Source: Actinobacillus seminis (GTDB lineage Bacteria; Pseudomonadota; Gammaproteobacteria; Enterobacterales; Pasteurellaceae). From it: a stretch of 64,000 nt of DNA. The position numbers and the translations under genes were made by a program. Under the pieces are notes generated by a model. It was given only the letters and a program-made list of their open reading frames with translations, was not told the DNA's origin and searched no databases. Location: NCBI RefSeq assembly GCF_002263215.1, contig NZ_NLFK01000003.1, positions 1-64,000 of the forward strand. The letters are read 5' to 3'. Within the stretch, counting starts at the first letter, position 1. Each line of letters starts with the position of its first letter. Positions 7,967 to 19,258 of this stretch are shown here, piece by piece.

Positions 7967-10441
7967 TTAAATGCTACGTTTAACCTCAACCACTTCGAAT
8001 ACCTCGATTTGGTCGCCGACTTTAACATCGTTGTAGTTTTTCACGCCGATACCGCATTCCATACCGTTACGTACTTCGGAAACGTCATCTTTGAAACGAC
8101 GGAGAGATTCTAACTCGCCTTCAAAGATGACCACGTTATCACGCAATACACGGATTGGGTTATTACGTTTCACGACACCTTCGGTGACCATACAACCTGC
8201 AATCGCACCGAATTTCGGATGACGGAATACGTCGCGCACTTCTGCCAAACCGATAATTTCCTGTTTAAATTCAGGTTGCAACATACCGCTCATTGCTGCT
8301 TTAATTTCGTTTAATAACTCATAAATAATTGAATAATAACGCAAATCGATATTTTCGTTTTCGATAATACGACGTGCTGAAGCATCAGCACGCACGTTAA
8401 AGCCAAGGACAATCGCATTTGAAGCCGCTGCAAGGGTCGCATCCGTTTCAGTAATTCCACCGACACCGGATCCCACTACTTTCACTTTTACTTCAGCAGT
8501 TGAAAGTTCTTGTAAGGATTGAACAATCGCTTCGACTGAACCTTGAACGTCCGCTTTAACGATAACGTTCAATTCCGCTACATCACCCTCTGCCATATTG
8601 CTGAACATATTTTCGAGCTTCGCTTTTTGCTGGCGAGCAAGTTTCACATCACGGAATTTACCTTGACGATACAGCGCCACTTCGCGCGCTTTTTTTTCAT
8701 CACGCACAACTGTTGCTTCATCCCCTGCGGCAGGAACGCCGGATAAACCAAGTACCTCCACCGGAATTGATGGACCTGCCGCATCAATATCTTTTCCGTC
8801 TTCATCACGCATGGCGCGCACACGACCGTATTCAAAGCCGCAAAGTACGATATCACCACGATGTAAAGTACCTGATTGCACAAGAATTGTCGCCACCGGA
8901 CCACGACCTTTATCCAAATAAGATTCGATCACCACACCACTTGCCATACCCTCTTTTACCGCAGTAAGCTCAAGCACTTCAGATTGCAACAAAATCGCAT
9001 CCAACAATTCATCAACGCCGGTTCCTTTTTTCGCCGATACATAAACAAATTGCGTGTCACCGCCAAATTTTTCTGCAATCACTTCATGTTGTAACAATTC
9101 TTGTTCTACACGATCCGGATTAGCTTCCGGTTTATCAATTTTATTCACCGCTACCACAATCGGTACACCTGCGGCTTTCGCGTGTTGAATTGCTTCTATT
9201 GTTTGCGGCATCACTCCATCATCCGCTGCCACCACAAGAACCACAATATCCGTCGCTTTCGCACCGCGCGCGCGCATAGAGGTAAACGCCGCGTGTCCCG
9301 GTGTATCTAAGAAGGTAATCATCTTACCGTCTTCGGTTTCAACGTGGTAGGCACCGATATGTTGAGTAATCCCGCCGGCTTCACCTGCTGCCACTTTCGC
9401 TTTACGAATATAGTCAAGTAACGAGGTTTTACCATGGTCAACGTGCCCCATAATCGTCACGACCGGCGCTCGCGTTACTTTTTCCGCATTGACATCACGA
9501 TCTTCCAATACGGACTCTTCCAACTCGTTTTCTTTTCGTAAAATGACTTTATGTCCCATTTCTTCTGCCACTAATTGGGCAGTTTCTTGGTCAATCACCT
9601 GATTAATGGTCACCATCTCGCCCATTTTCATCATGGTTTTGATGATTTCCGTGGCTTTTACCGCCATTTTATTGGCAAGTTCGGCAACCGTAATCGTTTC
9701 ACCGATCACCACATCTCGGTTAACCGGCGCCGCAGGTTTGGTAAAGCTTTGTTGTAAACTGCTGCCTTTCTTACCGTTTTTGCCTTTTCCTTTTATATCT
9801 TTTTGATTGCGGCGATTAGATTCACGTTCACTTTTGGTATTTTCATCATCACGACCGCTTTTTTTCGCTTTCACGACTTTATTTTTACCGCGACCACGAC
9901 CTTCTTTACGACGTTCTTCTTCATCTTCCGCTTCCAAAGCATAGCTGGAGGTTAAATGATAATCAGTGTAATCTTCCGTTGTATCATCGTTGTCAGAATC
10001 TGCCAATTCAGCATAGCGTTTTGCCTCTTCGGCAGCACGACGCGCTTGCTCTTCTGCCTTTTGACGGGCTAACTCGTCCGCTTTACGACGTAATTCCGCT
10101 TCTTCCGCTTTGCGCTTTTCTTTTTCCGGATCAAGGGCTTTTGCCGCTCTTTCTTGCGCTAATTTTTCGCTTTGTGCACGCGCTTTTTCTTGTGCTTCCT
10201 TTTCTGCCTGCGCTATCTTCGCTTGCTCCGCCGCTTTTCTTTCTTCTTCCGCTTTGGCTTTCAAGCGAGCTTGTTCCTCCGCTTTTCTTGCCGCTTCGGT
10301 CGGCACTGTGCGTTTTTTACGCACTTCAACTTGAACCTCTTTGCTTTTACCTGTTGTCGTTGTACTGTTTACTGTTGTTTTCGTTCTACGCTGTAAACTC
10401 AATTTTTTAGGCGCTGCGGGTTGTTTTACATCATCTGTCAT
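7967..10441 (-). CDS. infB: Translation initiation factor IF-2
   Basis: This 824-residue GTPase brings initiator tRNA to the 30S subunit and promotes subunit joining. The N-terminal third is a highly charged, Lys/Glu/Ala-rich linker with long helical repeats, as in other gammaproteobacterial IF-2. An IF2-N domain ([13 protein letters not shown]) precedes the G domain, with [14 protein letters not shown] (G1), DTPGHAAF (G3) and NKID (G4). Domains II to IV follow to the C-terminus. The length is usual for the family. It lies directly downstream of nusA in the conserved metY-rimP-nusA-infB operon. The frame is intact. Confidence 0.97.
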   Translation of the reverse strand: MTDDVKQPAAPKKLSLQRRTKTTVNSTTTTGKSKEVQVEVRKKRTVPTEAARKAEEQARLKAKAEEERKAAEQAKIAQAEKEAQEKARAQSEKLAQERAAKALDPEKEKRKAEEAELRRKADELARQKAEEQARRAAEEAKRYAELADSDNDDTTEDYTDYHLTSSYALEAEDEEERRKEGRGRGKNKVVKAKKSGRDDENTKSERESNRRNQKDIKGKGKNGKKGSSLQQSFTKPAAPVNRDVVIGETITVAELANKMAVKATEIIKTMMKMGEMVTINQVIDQETAQLVAEEMGHKVILRKENELEESVLEDRDVNAEKVTRAPVVTIMGHVDHGKTSLLDYIRKAKVAAGEAGGITQHIGAYHVETEDGKMITFLDTPGHAAFTSMRARGAKATDIVVLVVAADDGVMPQTIEAIQHAKAAGVPIVVAVNKIDKPEANPDRVEQELLQHEVIAEKFGGDTQFVYVSAKKGTGVDELLDAILLQSEVLELTAVKEGMASGVVIESYLDKGRGPVATILVQSGTLHRGDIVLCGFEYGRVRAMRDEDGKDIDAAGPSIPVEVLGLSGVPAAGDEATVVRDEKKAREVALYRQGKFRDVKLARQQKAKLENMFSNMAEGDVAELNVIVKADVQGSVEAIVQSLQELSTAEVKVKVVGSGVGGITETDATLAAASNAIVLGFNVRADASARRIIENENIDLRYYSIIYELLNEIKAAMSGMLQPEFKQEIIGLAEVRDVFRHPKFGAIAGCMVTEGVVKRNNPIRVLRDNVVIFEGELESLRRFKDDVSEVRNGMECGIGVKNYNDVKVGDQIEVFEVVEVKRSI

Positions 10442-10461
10442 AATCTTCTTACTCCTTTTCC

Positions 10462-12003
10462 TTATTCACTAAACCAGCAAATATTACGTGCCGCCATAAT
10501 TAAATCAGCAGCCTGTTCTGAAGTAAGATCTTCAATATCCGCGAGATCATCAACACCTTGCTCAGCAAGCTCTTCTAGGGTCGTAATTTGTTTTTCAGCC
10601 AATTTTAGTGCGATATGGCGGTTCATCCCGTCCAAATCTAATAACCGATCTTCAATTTGTGCTTGTTTCAACGCTTCTTCTTCAGCAAGCGCTTGTGCAG
10701 TTAACACATTTTTCGCTCGAGTTTGCAATTCTTCTACTAAATCTTCGTCTTCCAACCCATCAATGGCGGCCAACTCGCTCACCGGCACATAAGCCAATTC
10801 TTCCAAAGTAGAGAACCCCTCTTCTACCAAAATATGCGCAAATTCCTCATCAATTTCCAAAGCGTTCATAAACAATTTCAATACCTTATTATCTTCCGCT
10901 TGGTGTTTTTGATTAAGTTCATCAGTCGTCATCACATTCAATGTCCAACCGGTTAATTGGGTTGCTAAACGCACATTTTGTCCGTTACGTCCAATAGCTT
11001 GTGCTAAATTCGCTTCTTCCACTGCAATATCCATCAAATGAGTATCTTCATCCACGACAATAGAACTCACATCAGCCGGTGCCATCGCATTGATCACAAA
11101 TTGTGCCGGATTATCATCCCATAACACAATATCAACACGCTCACCACCCAATTCATTAGTAATTGCCTGCACGCGCGCCCCGCGCATCCCCACACAAGCC
11201 CCCACCGGATCAATAGTCGTGGGAGGCAAGGCACACAGGGGATAGGAAAAAAAAAAAAAAAACCGGATCAATACGTTTATCATTGCTTTCACTGCGATTT
11301 TTGCGCGTGATCCCGGATCACGCGCCGCACCTTTAATTTCAATCAACTCTTCACCGATTTCCGGTACTTCAATACGAAACAACTCGATCAACATTTCCGG
11401 TTTAGCACGAGTAACAAAAAGTTGCGCCCCTTTACTTTCAGGGTTCACCTTATAAAGCACACCGCGGACGCGATCGCCGGGACGGAAATTTTCACGTGGC
11501 AACATATCTTCACGTAAAATAACCGCTTCAGCTTGCTGACCTAAATCTAGAATAATATTTTCACGGTTTACTTTTTTCACCGTGCCGGTCACAATCGATC
11601 CCTCGTGCGAAATAAATTGTTCAACTACTTTATTACGCTCCGCTTCACGAATTTTGGTACTGATCACTTGACGCACGGTTTGCATTGTAATCCGATCAAA
11701 TGCGACCGAATCAATTTGATCTTCTATATAGTCACCTAATTGCACTTCCGGATTTTCAAATTGTGCCGCCTCCAAGGTAATTTCTTTTGTCGGATTAGCC
11801 ACATTCTCTACCACCAACCAACGACGGAACGTATCAAACTCACCGGTTTTGCGATCGATTACCACACGCACATCAATTTCTTGCTCATACTTCTTTTTCG
11901 TAGAAAGCGCAATTGCACTTTCTAAAGCTTCAAAAATTTTCTCACGCGGTAATAACTTTTCATTCGACACCGCTTCGGCGGCCAATAGCAATTCTTTACT
12001 CAT
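10462..12003 (-). CDS. nusA: Transcription termination/antitermination factor NusA, interrupted by an assembly artefact
   Basis: NusA binds RNA polymerase and controls pausing, termination and antitermination. An N-terminal domain, S1 domain ([19 protein letters not shown]), KH domains ([26 protein letters not shown]) and two C-terminal acidic repeats ([32 protein letters not shown]) are in order. The 513-residue frame contains about 19 foreign residues (around [20 protein letters not shown]) just before [10 protein letters not shown]. They are encoded by adapter remnant, A-run and a 10-bp duplicated contig end (11215-11272, 58 bp). A missing base in the T-run at 11287-11289 (minus-strand AAA, expected AAAA) brings the net shift to 57 bp, so the frame stays open by chance. 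The real protein should be about 495 residues with [13 protein letters not shown] here. Confidence 0.93.
   Translation of the reverse strand: MSKELLLAAEAVSNEKLLPREKIFEALESAIALSTKKKYEQEIDVRVVIDRKTGEFDTFRRWLVVENVANPTKEITLEAAQFENPEVQLGDYIEDQIDSVAFDRITMQTVRQVISTKIREAERNKVVEQFISHEGSIVTGTVKKVNRENIILDLGQQAEAVILREDMLPRENFRPGDRVRGVLYKVNPESKGAQLFVTRAKPEMLIELFRIEVPEIGEELIEIKGAARDPGSRAKIAVKAMINVLIRFFFFFSYPLCALPPTTIDPVGACVGMRGARVQAITNELGGERVDIVLWDDNPAQFVINAMAPADVSSIVVDEDTHLMDIAVEEANLAQAIGRNGQNVRLATQLTGWTLNVMTTDELNQKHQAEDNKVLKLFMNALEIDEEFAHILVEEGFSTLEELAYVPVSELAAIDGLEDEDLVEELQTRAKNVLTAQALAEEEALKQAQIEDRLLDLDGMNRHIALKLAEKQITTLEELAEQGVDDLADIEDLTSEQAADLIMAARNICWFSE
11215..11272. other. Sequencing adapter remnant, A16 run and duplicated contig end inside nusA
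   Basis: The 32 bases at 11215-11246 are the complement of a sequence starting CCTATCCCCTGTGTGCCTTG, which I recognise as a Roche 454 library primer/adapter. A run of 16 A follows (11247-11262). CCGGATCAAT occurs on both sides (11205-11214 and 11263-11272), showing that two overlapping contig ends were joined. It is not biological sequence. Confidence 0.93.
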
Positions 12004-12025
12004 TCTTTACTTGCTCCTGTATTAT

Positions 12026-12481
12026 TTAAAATTTTGCAATGACGTTGGCTTTTTGCACATTACCAAACACCAAAACTTGCGGCTGTCCGTCAACGATTAG
12101 CGTCAACATATCATTTTCAATTTTTTCCAATTTTCCTTGCCATTTACGACGATCCTGCACAGGAATACGCAAATGCACCGCAATATCCTCACCAACAAAA
12201 CGCACAAATTGGGACAACGTAAACAATGGACGATCCAATCCCGGTGACGATACTTCTAAATTATACTTATCCGCAATTGGATCTTCCACATCCAATATTG
12301 CACTGACTTGCCGACTCACATCCGCACAATCATCCACGGTCACGCCGCCTTCTTTATCAATATATAAACGCACGGTTAAAAAACGACCGGCACGCTGACA
12401 TTCAACGCCCCAAAGTTCACACCCTAAATCCTCAACCGAACCTTGTAATAAAGCTTGTAATTTTTCCTCTAAAGTTGCCAA
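12026..12481 (-). CDS. rimP: Ribosome maturation factor RimP
   Basis: This 151-residue protein acts in 30S subunit maturation. The family pattern is clear: [21 protein letters not shown] in the N-terminal alpha/beta domain, [20 protein letters not shown] and [14 protein letters not shown] in the centre, and a C-terminal SH3-like domain. It is the first protein gene after the initiator tRNA in the metY-rimP-nusA-infB operon, 22 bp ahead of nusA. The length is usual. The ATG at 12481 gives the conserved MATLEEKL start. Confidence 0.96.
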   Translation of the reverse strand: MATLEEKLQALLQGSVEDLGCELWGVECQRAGRFLTVRLYIDKEGGVTVDDCADVSRQVSAILDVEDPIADKYNLEVSSPGLDRPLFTLSQFVRFVGEDIAVHLRIPVQDRRKWQGKLEKIENDMLTLIVDGQPQVLVFGNVQKANVIAKF

Positions 12482-12511
12482 AACAACCCCCTAAACTCAA
12501 AATTAAGACAT

Positions 12512-12531
12512 AAAAAAAGGGCAATCAGCCC
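12512..12531 (-). terminator. Rho-independent terminator upstream of rimP
   Basis: On the minus strand, GGGCTGATTGCCC (12519-12531) is followed by seven T (12512-12518). It is the second of two hairpins after the initiator tRNA, so part of the transcription from metY probably stops before rimP. Confidence 0.6.
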
Positions 12532-12556
12532 AGTTCTACATCTAAATTGCCCGTAT

Positions 12557-12580
12557 AAAAAAACCCCAAATCTGGGGTTC
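12557..12580 (-). terminator. Rho-independent terminator after initiator tRNA
   Basis: On the minus strand AACCCCAGATTTGGGGTT (12562-12579) leads into a T-run. It sits 23 bp downstream of the tRNA 3' end. Confidence 0.75.
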
Positions 12581-12602
12581 TTTACTGAACTTGTTTGTAA
12601 AG

Positions 12603-12679
<77 letters not shown>

Positions 12680-12908
12680 TCCGAAATATGGCGAGATTAT
12701 ACGCTTCATAAAAAAATAGCAAGTTTTTTTATTTTATTTTGTTAAAAACATCACCCAAAATAACCGCACTTTACCAAAAAATAAGCAACAACGGATGTTT
12801 CACACCCAGTTCAATACCACATCCGACGCTATTATTACCACCATAACCGACAAATAAAATCACAACAATAATTAACAATTTATATTTTTCATCGCACGTC
12901 TTTAAATT
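12680..12908. other. Gene-free gap
   Basis: AT-rich intergenic DNA between the initiator tRNA and the kinase-like gene. It must hold the metY promoter on the minus strand. One uptake-signal complement lies near 12763-12772. I see no open frame or RNA in it. Confidence 0.5.
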
Positions 12909-13685
12909 TTAGCTATGCCTAGAGCCCCGGGAAAGCGTTTTCCTCAAATCAGGCAAGATATGTTCAAAAACGCGATAAATGGCAATTAAATCCGTTTTTG
13001 CTATTGGTTTAAACATTAATAAAAAGCGATAAAGCCAACGCCATTTAGCAATAAAATCAATGATTTTTTGCCAAATTTTTGCCTCACAATGCTGTGCATA
13101 ATAATCAACCGCCGCGCGCATTTGCTTATCGCTTAACACCTTTGAACGCCCAAGACTGTGAATAAAAATCAATCCATCACACACCTGTTTCCTCAGCAAA
13201 TTTTGACTGCGGGAATGAGACTCAAAGTCAATAAAAAATACCTTGCCCGCCTTCCATGTCATATCGCGCAACGCCGGTCGCCCATGTACAAAACCACAGT
13301 GATGTAAATCAATCAAGGCTTGAACGGCATCCCGTAATATTTGCATTTTTCGTGCCTCAGATAATTGTGGATCCTCAAGCCAATCAGCAATTGTCAACCC
13401 ACCATCTTCCAACACAAAAAAATGCTCACCGCTTAACACTAATTTCGGTACCGGTGCGCCCATTTGCATAAATCTTTGCAAAATTACCGTTTCCCTAACA
13501 AACGCTTTTTGAGGGTTAGGCTTCAATAAATTCCAAATTCCGCGTAATTTTTCCGGTTGTTTTAACCAAAAAATTTGCCCCTTATATTCAAAACGCAAAA
13601 TTCGTTTATTGGGATTAACTTGCAATAAATGTTCAATCCGTTTTGAAAACTCAGCTACATCTTGATTTATCATATTATTGTCCAT
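12909..13685 (-). CDS. Predicted lipopolysaccharide-kinase-like (RIO/InaA-type) protein kinase
   Basis: The 258-residue protein has a compact kinase-like layout. It has a lysine-containing beta segment (FWLKQPEKLRG), an ET helix (AFVRETVILQRF), a hinge (FFVLEDGGLTIADWL), a catalytic-loop-like FVHGRPALRDMTW and a metal-binding-like VFFIDFE. Such architecture is known for InaA/WaaP/Kdo-kinase-like proteins that phosphorylate cell-envelope sugars. The usual HxD is replaced by HGR, with Asp present four residues later in LRDM, a variant I associate with the InaA group. The substrate is unknown. It stands alone, divergent from the gene at 13847. The stop overlaps no other gene. Confidence 0.65.
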   Translation of the reverse strand: MDNNMINQDVAEFSKRIEHLLQVNPNKRILRFEYKGQIFWLKQPEKLRGIWNLLKPNPQKAFVRETVILQRFMQMGAPVPKLVLSGEHFFVLEDGGLTIADWLEDPQLSEARKMQILRDAVQALIDLHHCGFVHGRPALRDMTWKAGKVFFIDFESHSRSQNLLRKQVCDGLIFIHSLGRSKVLSDKQMRAAVDYYAQHCEAKIWQKIIDFIAKWRWLYRFLLMFKPIAKTDLIAIYRVFEHILPDLRKTLSRGSRHS

Positions 13686-13846
13686 TAAAGTGCGCTCAAA
13701 TTTTTACCCGTTTGCAAATTGACATTCGCCAAAATTCACTTACAATCGACCGCACTTTATCTATGATGAACGGGAAAATATCCCGCATTTTACGGCGTAT
13801 TCTAACGCCTTTTCTACCTATTTAAAACTAATATCAAGGAAATCCA

Positions 13847-14398
13847 ATGCGCTTTTACCACTTTTTATTCTCATTTTTACTTTTCCTTTCCGTTTCATCC
13901 GGTTATGCCACCCCCTTTTCCGTCTCCGAGGAAGACATTAATCGCCAATTGAAAAAACAACAAAATATCAAGGGACAATTTGGTTTGCCGGGACTTTTCG
14001 GCTTAAGCTACCAAGTGCTAAATTTATCTACTAAAATTGGACAAACTGCGGAAAAACGCGTCGAAGTGAGCGGATTATTAGACGGTTTATTTGAATTGCA
14101 AGGAAAACGCTTTCCCGCCAAATTAAATTTAACCATGGATATCATTCCGTATTATTCCCCGGAAAAAGGCGAAGTTTACTTGCGCGATATTCGGATTTTA
14201 AACCGGTCAAGTACTGACGGAAAATATGAACAAGAATTGCAAACTATTATGCCCTTTTTGAATAATAACCTTTCCGTCTTGTTAAACAATATACCAATTT
14301 ACACCTTAGACCACAGCAAAACGCGCGATATGCTCATCAAAAAATTCGCCAAAGGAATTAAAGTCGAGCAAGGTCGCCTGGAAGTAGAAACGAAATAA
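13847..14398 (+). CDS. Secreted DUF1439-like (YceB-type) protein
   Basis: The 183-residue product starts with a clear signal peptide (hydrophobic residues about 5-20, likely cut after GYA-TPF). No lipobox cysteine is visible, unlike E. coli YceB. The mature part begins FSVSEEDINRQLKKQQ and contains LNLTMDIIPYYSPEKGEVYLRDIRIL, a pattern I associate with DUF1439 lipid-binding-like beta-sheet proteins. The role is unknown; a periplasmic lipid-binding function is only an inference. The promoter region at 13690-13840 holds two uptake-signal-like sequences. Start ATG follows AAGGAA. Confidence 0.7.
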   Translation: MRFYHFLFSFLLFLSVSSGYATPFSVSEEDINRQLKKQQNIKGQFGLPGLFGLSYQVLNLSTKIGQTAEKRVEVSGLLDGLFELQGKRFPAKLNLTMDIIPYYSPEKGEVYLRDIRILNRSSTDGKYEQELQTIMPFLNNNLSVLLNNIPIYTLDHSKTRDMLIKKFAKGIKVEQGRLEVETK

Positions 14399-14486
14399 TC
14401 TCACCTAAAATACACAAAAATGACCGCACTTTACTCCTCTTTTTACCCGGAAAAGTGCGCTCATTTCTATTGATATTTTGACAAGA

Positions 14487-15962
14487 TTAAGCTGGAAAAA
14501 TGCCTAGACTGTCCCAAATTTCATCAATTTTTTTGGTAACCGCAGGATCTTTGGTAATCGGCACGCCCCACTCCCGCTGTGTTTCACCCGCCCATTTATT
14601 GGTAGCATCAATGCCCATTTTCGATCCTAATCCCGCCACCGGCGAAGCAAAATCCAAATAATCAATCGGCGTATTTTCCACTAACGTGGTATCACGCGCA
14701 GGATCACAACGGGTAGTGATCGCCCAAATCACATCTTTCCAATCACGCGCATTCACGTCATCATCACATACAATCACAAATTTAGTGTACATAAATTGGC
14801 GTAAAAACGACCAAACCCCCATCATCACGCGCTTAGCATGACCCGCATATTGTTTTTTCATGGTCACAATGGCAAGCCGATAAGAACACCCCTCCGGCGG
14901 CAAGTAAAAATCTACAATTTCCGGAAATTGTTTTTGCAAAATCGGAATAAACACCTCATTTAACGCCTCACCCAAGACCGCCGGTTCATCAGGCGGACGT
15001 CCGGTGTAGGTGGAATGATAAATCGGATCTTGGCGCATAGTCATATGCGTTACGGTAAACACCGGAAAATAATCCTGCTCGTTATAATAACCGGTATGAT
15101 CGCCATAAGGTCCTTCCAACGCGGTTTCTTGCGGATCAATATAACCTTCCAGCACAATTTCCGCACTCGCCGGCACTTCCAACTCATTACTCACCGATTT
15201 CACCACCTCTGTTTTATTGCCACGCAATAATCCGGCAAAAGCATATTCCGACAAACTATCCGGCACAGGCGTCACCGCGCCTAAAATGGTCGCCGGATCC
15301 GCGCCCAATGCCACTGACACAGGAAATGGCTGCCCCTGATGAGTTTGTTTCCAATCTTGAAAATCCAAGGCGCCGCCACGATGAGATAACCAACGCATAA
15401 TTAATTTATTTTTGCCAATCAATTGTTGACGATAGATCCCTAAATTTTGCCGCTTTTTATACGGACCTTTGGTGATCGTCAATCCCCAAGTTACCAATGG
15501 AGCAACATCATCCTTCCAACATTGCATAATCGGCAATTTGTACAAATCCACCTCGTCGCCGGACAAAACCCGTTGCTGACAATCGGCTTTCGACAACACT
15601 TTGGTCGGCATATTGAGCACTTGTTTATATTGCGGCAACGTAGACCACAAATCTTTAAAACCTTTCGGCGGTTCCGGTTCTTTTAAAAATGCCAATAATT
15701 TGCCCACATCACGCAATGCACTAACGTCTTCTTGCCCCATGCCCATTGCTACTCGTTTTGGCGTACCGAATAAATTGCACAACACCGGCATATTAAATCC
15801 TTTCGGATTTTCAAACAATAATGCCGGTCCTCCCGCACGCAAAGTGCGGTCGGAAATTTCCGTCATTTCTAAATAAGGATCAATTTCTTGGCTAATTCGC
15901 TTAAGTTCCCCGCGTTCTTCCAACAACGCGATAAAATCACGTAAGTTTTTATATCTCATCAT
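14487..15962 (-). CDS. ubiD: 3-octaprenyl-4-hydroxybenzoate carboxy-lyase
   Basis: UbiD decarboxylates 4-hydroxy-3-polyprenylbenzoate in ubiquinone synthesis, using prenylated FMN made by UbiX. The protein (about 491 residues) matches the family along its whole length, for example ADRTLRAGG-like [70 protein letters not shown] and [15 protein letters not shown] place the start at 15962 or 15959 ([10 protein letters not shown]), behind GGTG; an upstream in-frame ATG at 15974 is also possible. It is transcribed alone and diverges from smpB. Confidence 0.95.
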   Translation of the reverse strand: MMRYKNLRDFIALLEERGELKRISQEIDPYLEMTEISDRTLRAGGPALLFENPKGFNMPVLCNLFGTPKRVAMGMGQEDVSALRDVGKLLAFLKEPEPPKGFKDLWSTLPQYKQVLNMPTKVLSKADCQQRVLSGDEVDLYKLPIMQCWKDDVAPLVTWGLTITKGPYKKRQNLGIYRQQLIGKNKLIMRWLSHRGGALDFQDWKQTHQGQPFPVSVALGADPATILGAVTPVPDSLSEYAFAGLLRGNKTEVVKSVSNELEVPASAEIVLEGYIDPQETALEGPYGDHTGYYNEQDYFPVFTVTHMTMRQDPIYHSTYTGRPPDEPAVLGEALNEVFIPILQKQFPEIVDFYLPPEGCSYRLAIVTMKKQYAGHAKRVMMGVWSFLRQFMYTKFVIVCDDDVNARDWKDVIWAITTRCDPARDTTLVENTPIDYLDFASPVAGLGSKMGIDATNKWAGETQREWGVPITKDPAVTKKIDEIWDSLGIFPA

Positions 15963-16101
15963 TATTTCACCCATGATTAATAAATTCCGATATTGTTATC
16001 AAGAATATTCGGCAATGCAAGGTTTTTTGCTATCCGTTGCAATATTCGATAGAATGGCACCTATTCTTTTAGCGAAATCTCCATAACGGTAATCCATTAT
16101 T

Positions 16102-16584
16102 ATGACAAAGAAAAAAGCTAAACCGGCGTCCAATACGATCGCCTTAAATAAACGCGCCAGACATGACTATTTTATCGAAGAAGAAATCGAAGCCGGACTT
16201 TCCTTACAAGGCTGGGAAGTCAAATCCATGCGCGCCGGCAAAGCCAATATCAGCGATAGCTATATTATTTTTAACCAAGGCGAAGCCTATTTATTCGGTG
16301 CCGCCATTCAACCGTTAAGCGTGGCGTCCACACATATTGTGTGCGACCCAACCCGTACGCGCAAACTGTTACTTAACCAAAAAGAATTAAGTTCCTTATT
16401 CGGCAAAGCCAATCGCGACGGATTTACTATCGTCGCTCTTGCACTTTATTGGAAAGGACCTTGGGCAAAAGTGAAAATTGGTTTGGCAAAAGGGAAAAAA
16501 TTGCACGATAAGCGGGAAGATATTAAAGATCGCGAATGGAAATTAGCCAAAGATCGCATTATGAAACATGCCGCACGCGGTTAA
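16102..16584 (+). CDS. smpB: SsrA-binding protein SmpB
   Basis: SmpB binds tmRNA and delivers it to stalled ribosomes for trans-translation. The 160-residue protein shows the conserved [20 protein letters not shown] start, [18 protein letters not shown], and the lysine-rich C-terminal tail ([20 protein letters not shown]) that mimics an anticodon stem. The length is typical. The ssrA RNA gene is not in the window. A strong terminator follows directly. Confidence 0.97.
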   Translation: MTKKKAKPASNTIALNKRARHDYFIEEEIEAGLSLQGWEVKSMRAGKANISDSYIIFNQGEAYLFGAAIQPLSVASTHIVCDPTRTRKLLLNQKELSSLFGKANRDGFTIVALALYWKGPWAKVKIGLAKGKKLHDKREDIKDREWKLAKDRIMKHAARG

Positions 16585-16591
16585 GTTCAAA

Positions 16592-16621
16592 ATAAAGGAC
16601 GCTCAAACGTCCTTTATTTAG
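16592..16621. terminator. Bidirectional terminator after smpB
   Basis: AAATAAAGGACG CTCAAA CGTCCTTTATTT is a perfect inverted repeat with flanking A and T runs, suitable for stopping smpB on the plus strand. Confidence 0.8.
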
Positions 16622-16721
16622 GTTAACATCCATTTATCATTTTGATTTTCCTAGGTTGATTTAGGCATATCCTGTATTAACCCCTTGTTTTATAAAAGAA
16701 TAAAGTGCTGTTAATTTTAGC

Positions 16722-18059
16722 TTATTTTTGCACTTTTTTCTCAACTCGGCTAATAATACAACCGTCTCCCACTCGCGTGGTCAATAATTCACCAACGTTC
16801 ACCTGTGCCAATTGGCGTACAGCTTCGCCTTGCGGATTTTCCGCAATGGAATATCCCCGCGCCAATACTTTGAGCGGACTTAAACTATCTAATTTGCCAC
16901 ACCAATGCGCTAAGTGATGTTGGCGCGCTTGTAAATGTTGCTTGAGACTAAAATTCAATTTAGCGCGCAATTGCTGTACATATTGTTGCTGTTGATGCAA
17001 CCGATAAGGCAGCGGATTGCGCATCAAACGCTGCGAAAGTGCGGTCAGTTTTTGCTGATTTTTTTCGCTGCAACGTGCGATCGCCCAATGCAAACGTTGC
17101 TGCAATTGCGCTAATATATAATATTGCGTGCGCAAACGGGCTTGCGGATGTTGCTGCTGTAAGCGCAAACGCAAACGCTGCAACTGTTGCATTTTTTGGT
17201 TAAACAACCGATCCAGCGCCATTTCGAGATGTTGTTGACGCTGTTGCAATTGCTGTATCAATTCTTGTTGATTGCGGCTAACCAATTCCGCCGCGGCAGA
17301 TGGGGTCGAAGCGCGCAAATCGGCAACAAAATCGGCAATAGTCACATCGGTTTCATGTCCTACTGCGCTGATAATCGGCAAATGGGAAGCAAAAATAGCA
17401 CGTGCCACCACTTCCTCGTTAAAACACCACAAATCCTCCAGCGAACCGCCGCCGCGCCCGACAATTAAGACATCCACTTCCTTGCGCACATTCGCAATGG
17501 CAATCATCTGCGCAATCTCCGCCACCGCTTCATTGCCTTGCACCGCGGTTGGATAGATCACCACCTTTAAACTCGGATCACGACGTTGTAAAATGTGCAA
17601 AATATCTTGCAGCGCCGCACCGGTTTTGGAGGTAATAATTCCCACCGCTTTGCAAAAGTGCGGTAGATTTTTTTTCAAATTTTGCGCAAACAACCCCTCC
17701 GCCGCCAGCTTCATTTTGAGCTGCTCAAATTGTTGTTGCAACAAGCCCTCACCGGCAGGATGCATGGTTTCAATGATTAATTGATAATCGCCTCGCGGTT
17801 CATAAAGACTCACCGACGCCCGCACCAAAATTTGCATACCATTTTGTGGCTTAAACCCAACCCGCATATTTTTCATGCGAAACATGGCGCAACGCACCTG
17901 CGCATTTTCATCTTTTAAGGTCAAATACCAATGTCCGGATACCGGTTGGGTTAAATTGGAAATCTCGCCCGTTAACCACACCACGCCTAACTGCCCCTCC
18001 AATAATTGGCGCACGGAAGCGTTTAGCCGAGACACGGAATAAATCTTATCGTTCATCAT
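16722..18059 (-). CDS. xseA: Exodeoxyribonuclease VII large subunit
   Basis: XseA is the catalytic subunit of exonuclease VII, which degrades single-stranded DNA with XseB. An N-terminal OB-fold is visible ([40 protein letters not shown]). The catalytic core follows ([63 protein letters not shown] split over the core). A long Gln/Leu-rich coiled coil leads to the C-terminus. The start ATG at 18059 or 18056 overlaps the roxA stop codon (TAATG), indicating translational coupling. xseB is not next to it. Confidence 0.95.
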   Translation of the reverse strand: MMNDKIYSVSRLNASVRQLLEGQLGVVWLTGEISNLTQPVSGHWYLTLKDENAQVRCAMFRMKNMRVGFKPQNGMQILVRASVSLYEPRGDYQLIIETMHPAGEGLLQQQFEQLKMKLAAEGLFAQNLKKNLPHFCKAVGIITSKTGAALQDILHILQRRDPSLKVVIYPTAVQGNEAVAEIAQMIAIANVRKEVDVLIVGRGGGSLEDLWCFNEEVVARAIFASHLPIISAVGHETDVTIADFVADLRASTPSAAAELVSRNQQELIQQLQQRQQHLEMALDRLFNQKMQQLQRLRLRLQQQHPQARLRTQYYILAQLQQRLHWAIARCSEKNQQKLTALSQRLMRNPLPYRLHQQQQYVQQLRAKLNFSLKQHLQARQHHLAHWCGKLDSLSPLKVLARGYSIAENPQGEAVRQLAQVNVGELLTTRVGDGCIISRVEKKVQK

Positions 18060-19258
18060 TAATCCAATAATACCCAACCGTCATCAATCCAATTACAAAT
18101 ACTATCAAGCAACAACGCTAAAGCGGTCTCCTGATCTTCGCATTTTTCCGTTAATGCGACTAAATCGGCATAAACCACGCATTCGCCATCTGCCAAACGT
18201 TTTAATAATTGACTTTCCAATGGCGTTAGTTCATCCAACCATTCACCGTTGGCATAAATTTGCAATGGATTTTCTAAATACAACAATTTGCAATTATTAT
18301 CTTGCGTCAATTGCCCATTTTCTTCGGCTAAAATTGACCGCACTTCGTCCAAATCCATCATATCCTCGGTCGGCAAAATGTCGTAACGTCGGGTACTTGC
18401 CGCCGCAGCGACCGCTTGTTCAAATAAACGATCAAATTCCGGCGACGTGGCTAGTGTTTCCAACAATTGCACCTTCATTTGTTGCACCATGGCGCGATCC
18501 AATTTACCACAGGCTTGCACATCCGGGTGCAGGCGCAGTGGCAAAGTAAATTCGGTTAAATCAATGTCCGGATTTTGGTGGCAAAAACCTTTTTGTACTT
18601 TTTCCAATAAATCGCTTAAATTCGGGTAACGCAAACCGAAGGAAAAAGTCAAACAATCATCTTGCGCCACGCCATAATGCGACAGACGGGACGGCACATA
18701 CAAAATATCACCGGGTGCCATCACTTCATCAAAAATCAAATCGCCCATATCGTCGAAAATGCGGATCGGCTGATTGGGCTTAAAGGCGGTATTCGGATCG
18801 CACCATTTGCCCAACTGCCAACGTCGGTGTCCGTAACCTTGCACTAAAAAAACATCATATTCATCATAATGTTTACCCACGGAGCCGCCTTTCGGCGCGT
18901 ATGACACCATAATATCGTCGCGCTGCCATTGTGGAATAAACCCAAATTGAGACCATAATTGCCCCAATTCAACTGACCATTGCTCTAAATTTTGCACCAA
19001 TACGGACCATTTTTCCGGTAAATCGGCAAAATCCGCTTCGCTTAACGGGCTGCGTTTAAGCTGCCAATCGTCCTCAGAATATTGTTTCACCAAACGCGCT
19101 GTGGCATCTTCATTTTGTGCAAGTTCAATAATATCTGCCGGCTCAAATTGTCCGACAATTTGCGGCAGCCCGTTACGAATTAACAAAGGCTTTTTTTGCC
19201 AATATTCACGCAAAAATACTTCGTCGCTGATATGTTCAGGTAAACAAAACTTAGTCAC
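18059..19258 (-). CDS. roxA: Ribosomal protein uL16 arginine 3-hydroxylase, JmjC/cupin oxygenase
   Basis: RoxA (YcfD) is an Fe(II)/2-oxoglutarate oxygenase that hydroxylates an arginine in ribosomal protein uL16. The 399-residue protein has the JmjC facial triad: H130 and D132 in GKHYDEYD and H194 in RLSHYG. The start [20 protein letters not shown] and the C-terminal winged-helix region also fit. It sits in a tight minus-strand run ratA-rnfH-roxA-xseA; its first codons overlap the rnfH stop and its stop overlaps the xseA start. Confidence 0.93.
   Translation of the reverse strand: MTKFCLPEHISDEVFLREYWQKKPLLIRNGLPQIVGQFEPADIIELAQNEDATARLVKQYSEDDWQLKRSPLSEADFADLPEKWSVLVQNLEQWSVELGQLWSQFGFIPQWQRDDIMVSYAPKGGSVGKHYDEYDVFLVQGYGHRRWQLGKWCDPNTAFKPNQPIRIFDDMGDLIFDEVMAPGDILYVPSRLSHYGVAQDDCLTFSFGLRYPNLSDLLEKVQKGFCHQNPDIDLTEFTLPLRLHPDVQACGKLDRAMVQQMKVQLLETLATSPEFDRLFEQAVAAAASTRRYDILPTEDMMDLDEVRSILAEENGQLTQDNNCKLLYLENPLQIYANGEWLDELTPLESQLLKRLADGECVVYADLVALTEKCEDQETALALLLDSICNWIDDGWVLLD

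Noticed and set aside
9979-10410. 143-residue plus-strand frame opposite infB
   Set aside because: It is a Leu/Phe-rich shadow of the Lys/Glu/Ala-rich IF-2 linker read antisense.
11215-11272. Novel NusA domain or intein-like insertion
   Set aside because: The DNA is adapter, A16 and a duplicated contig end.
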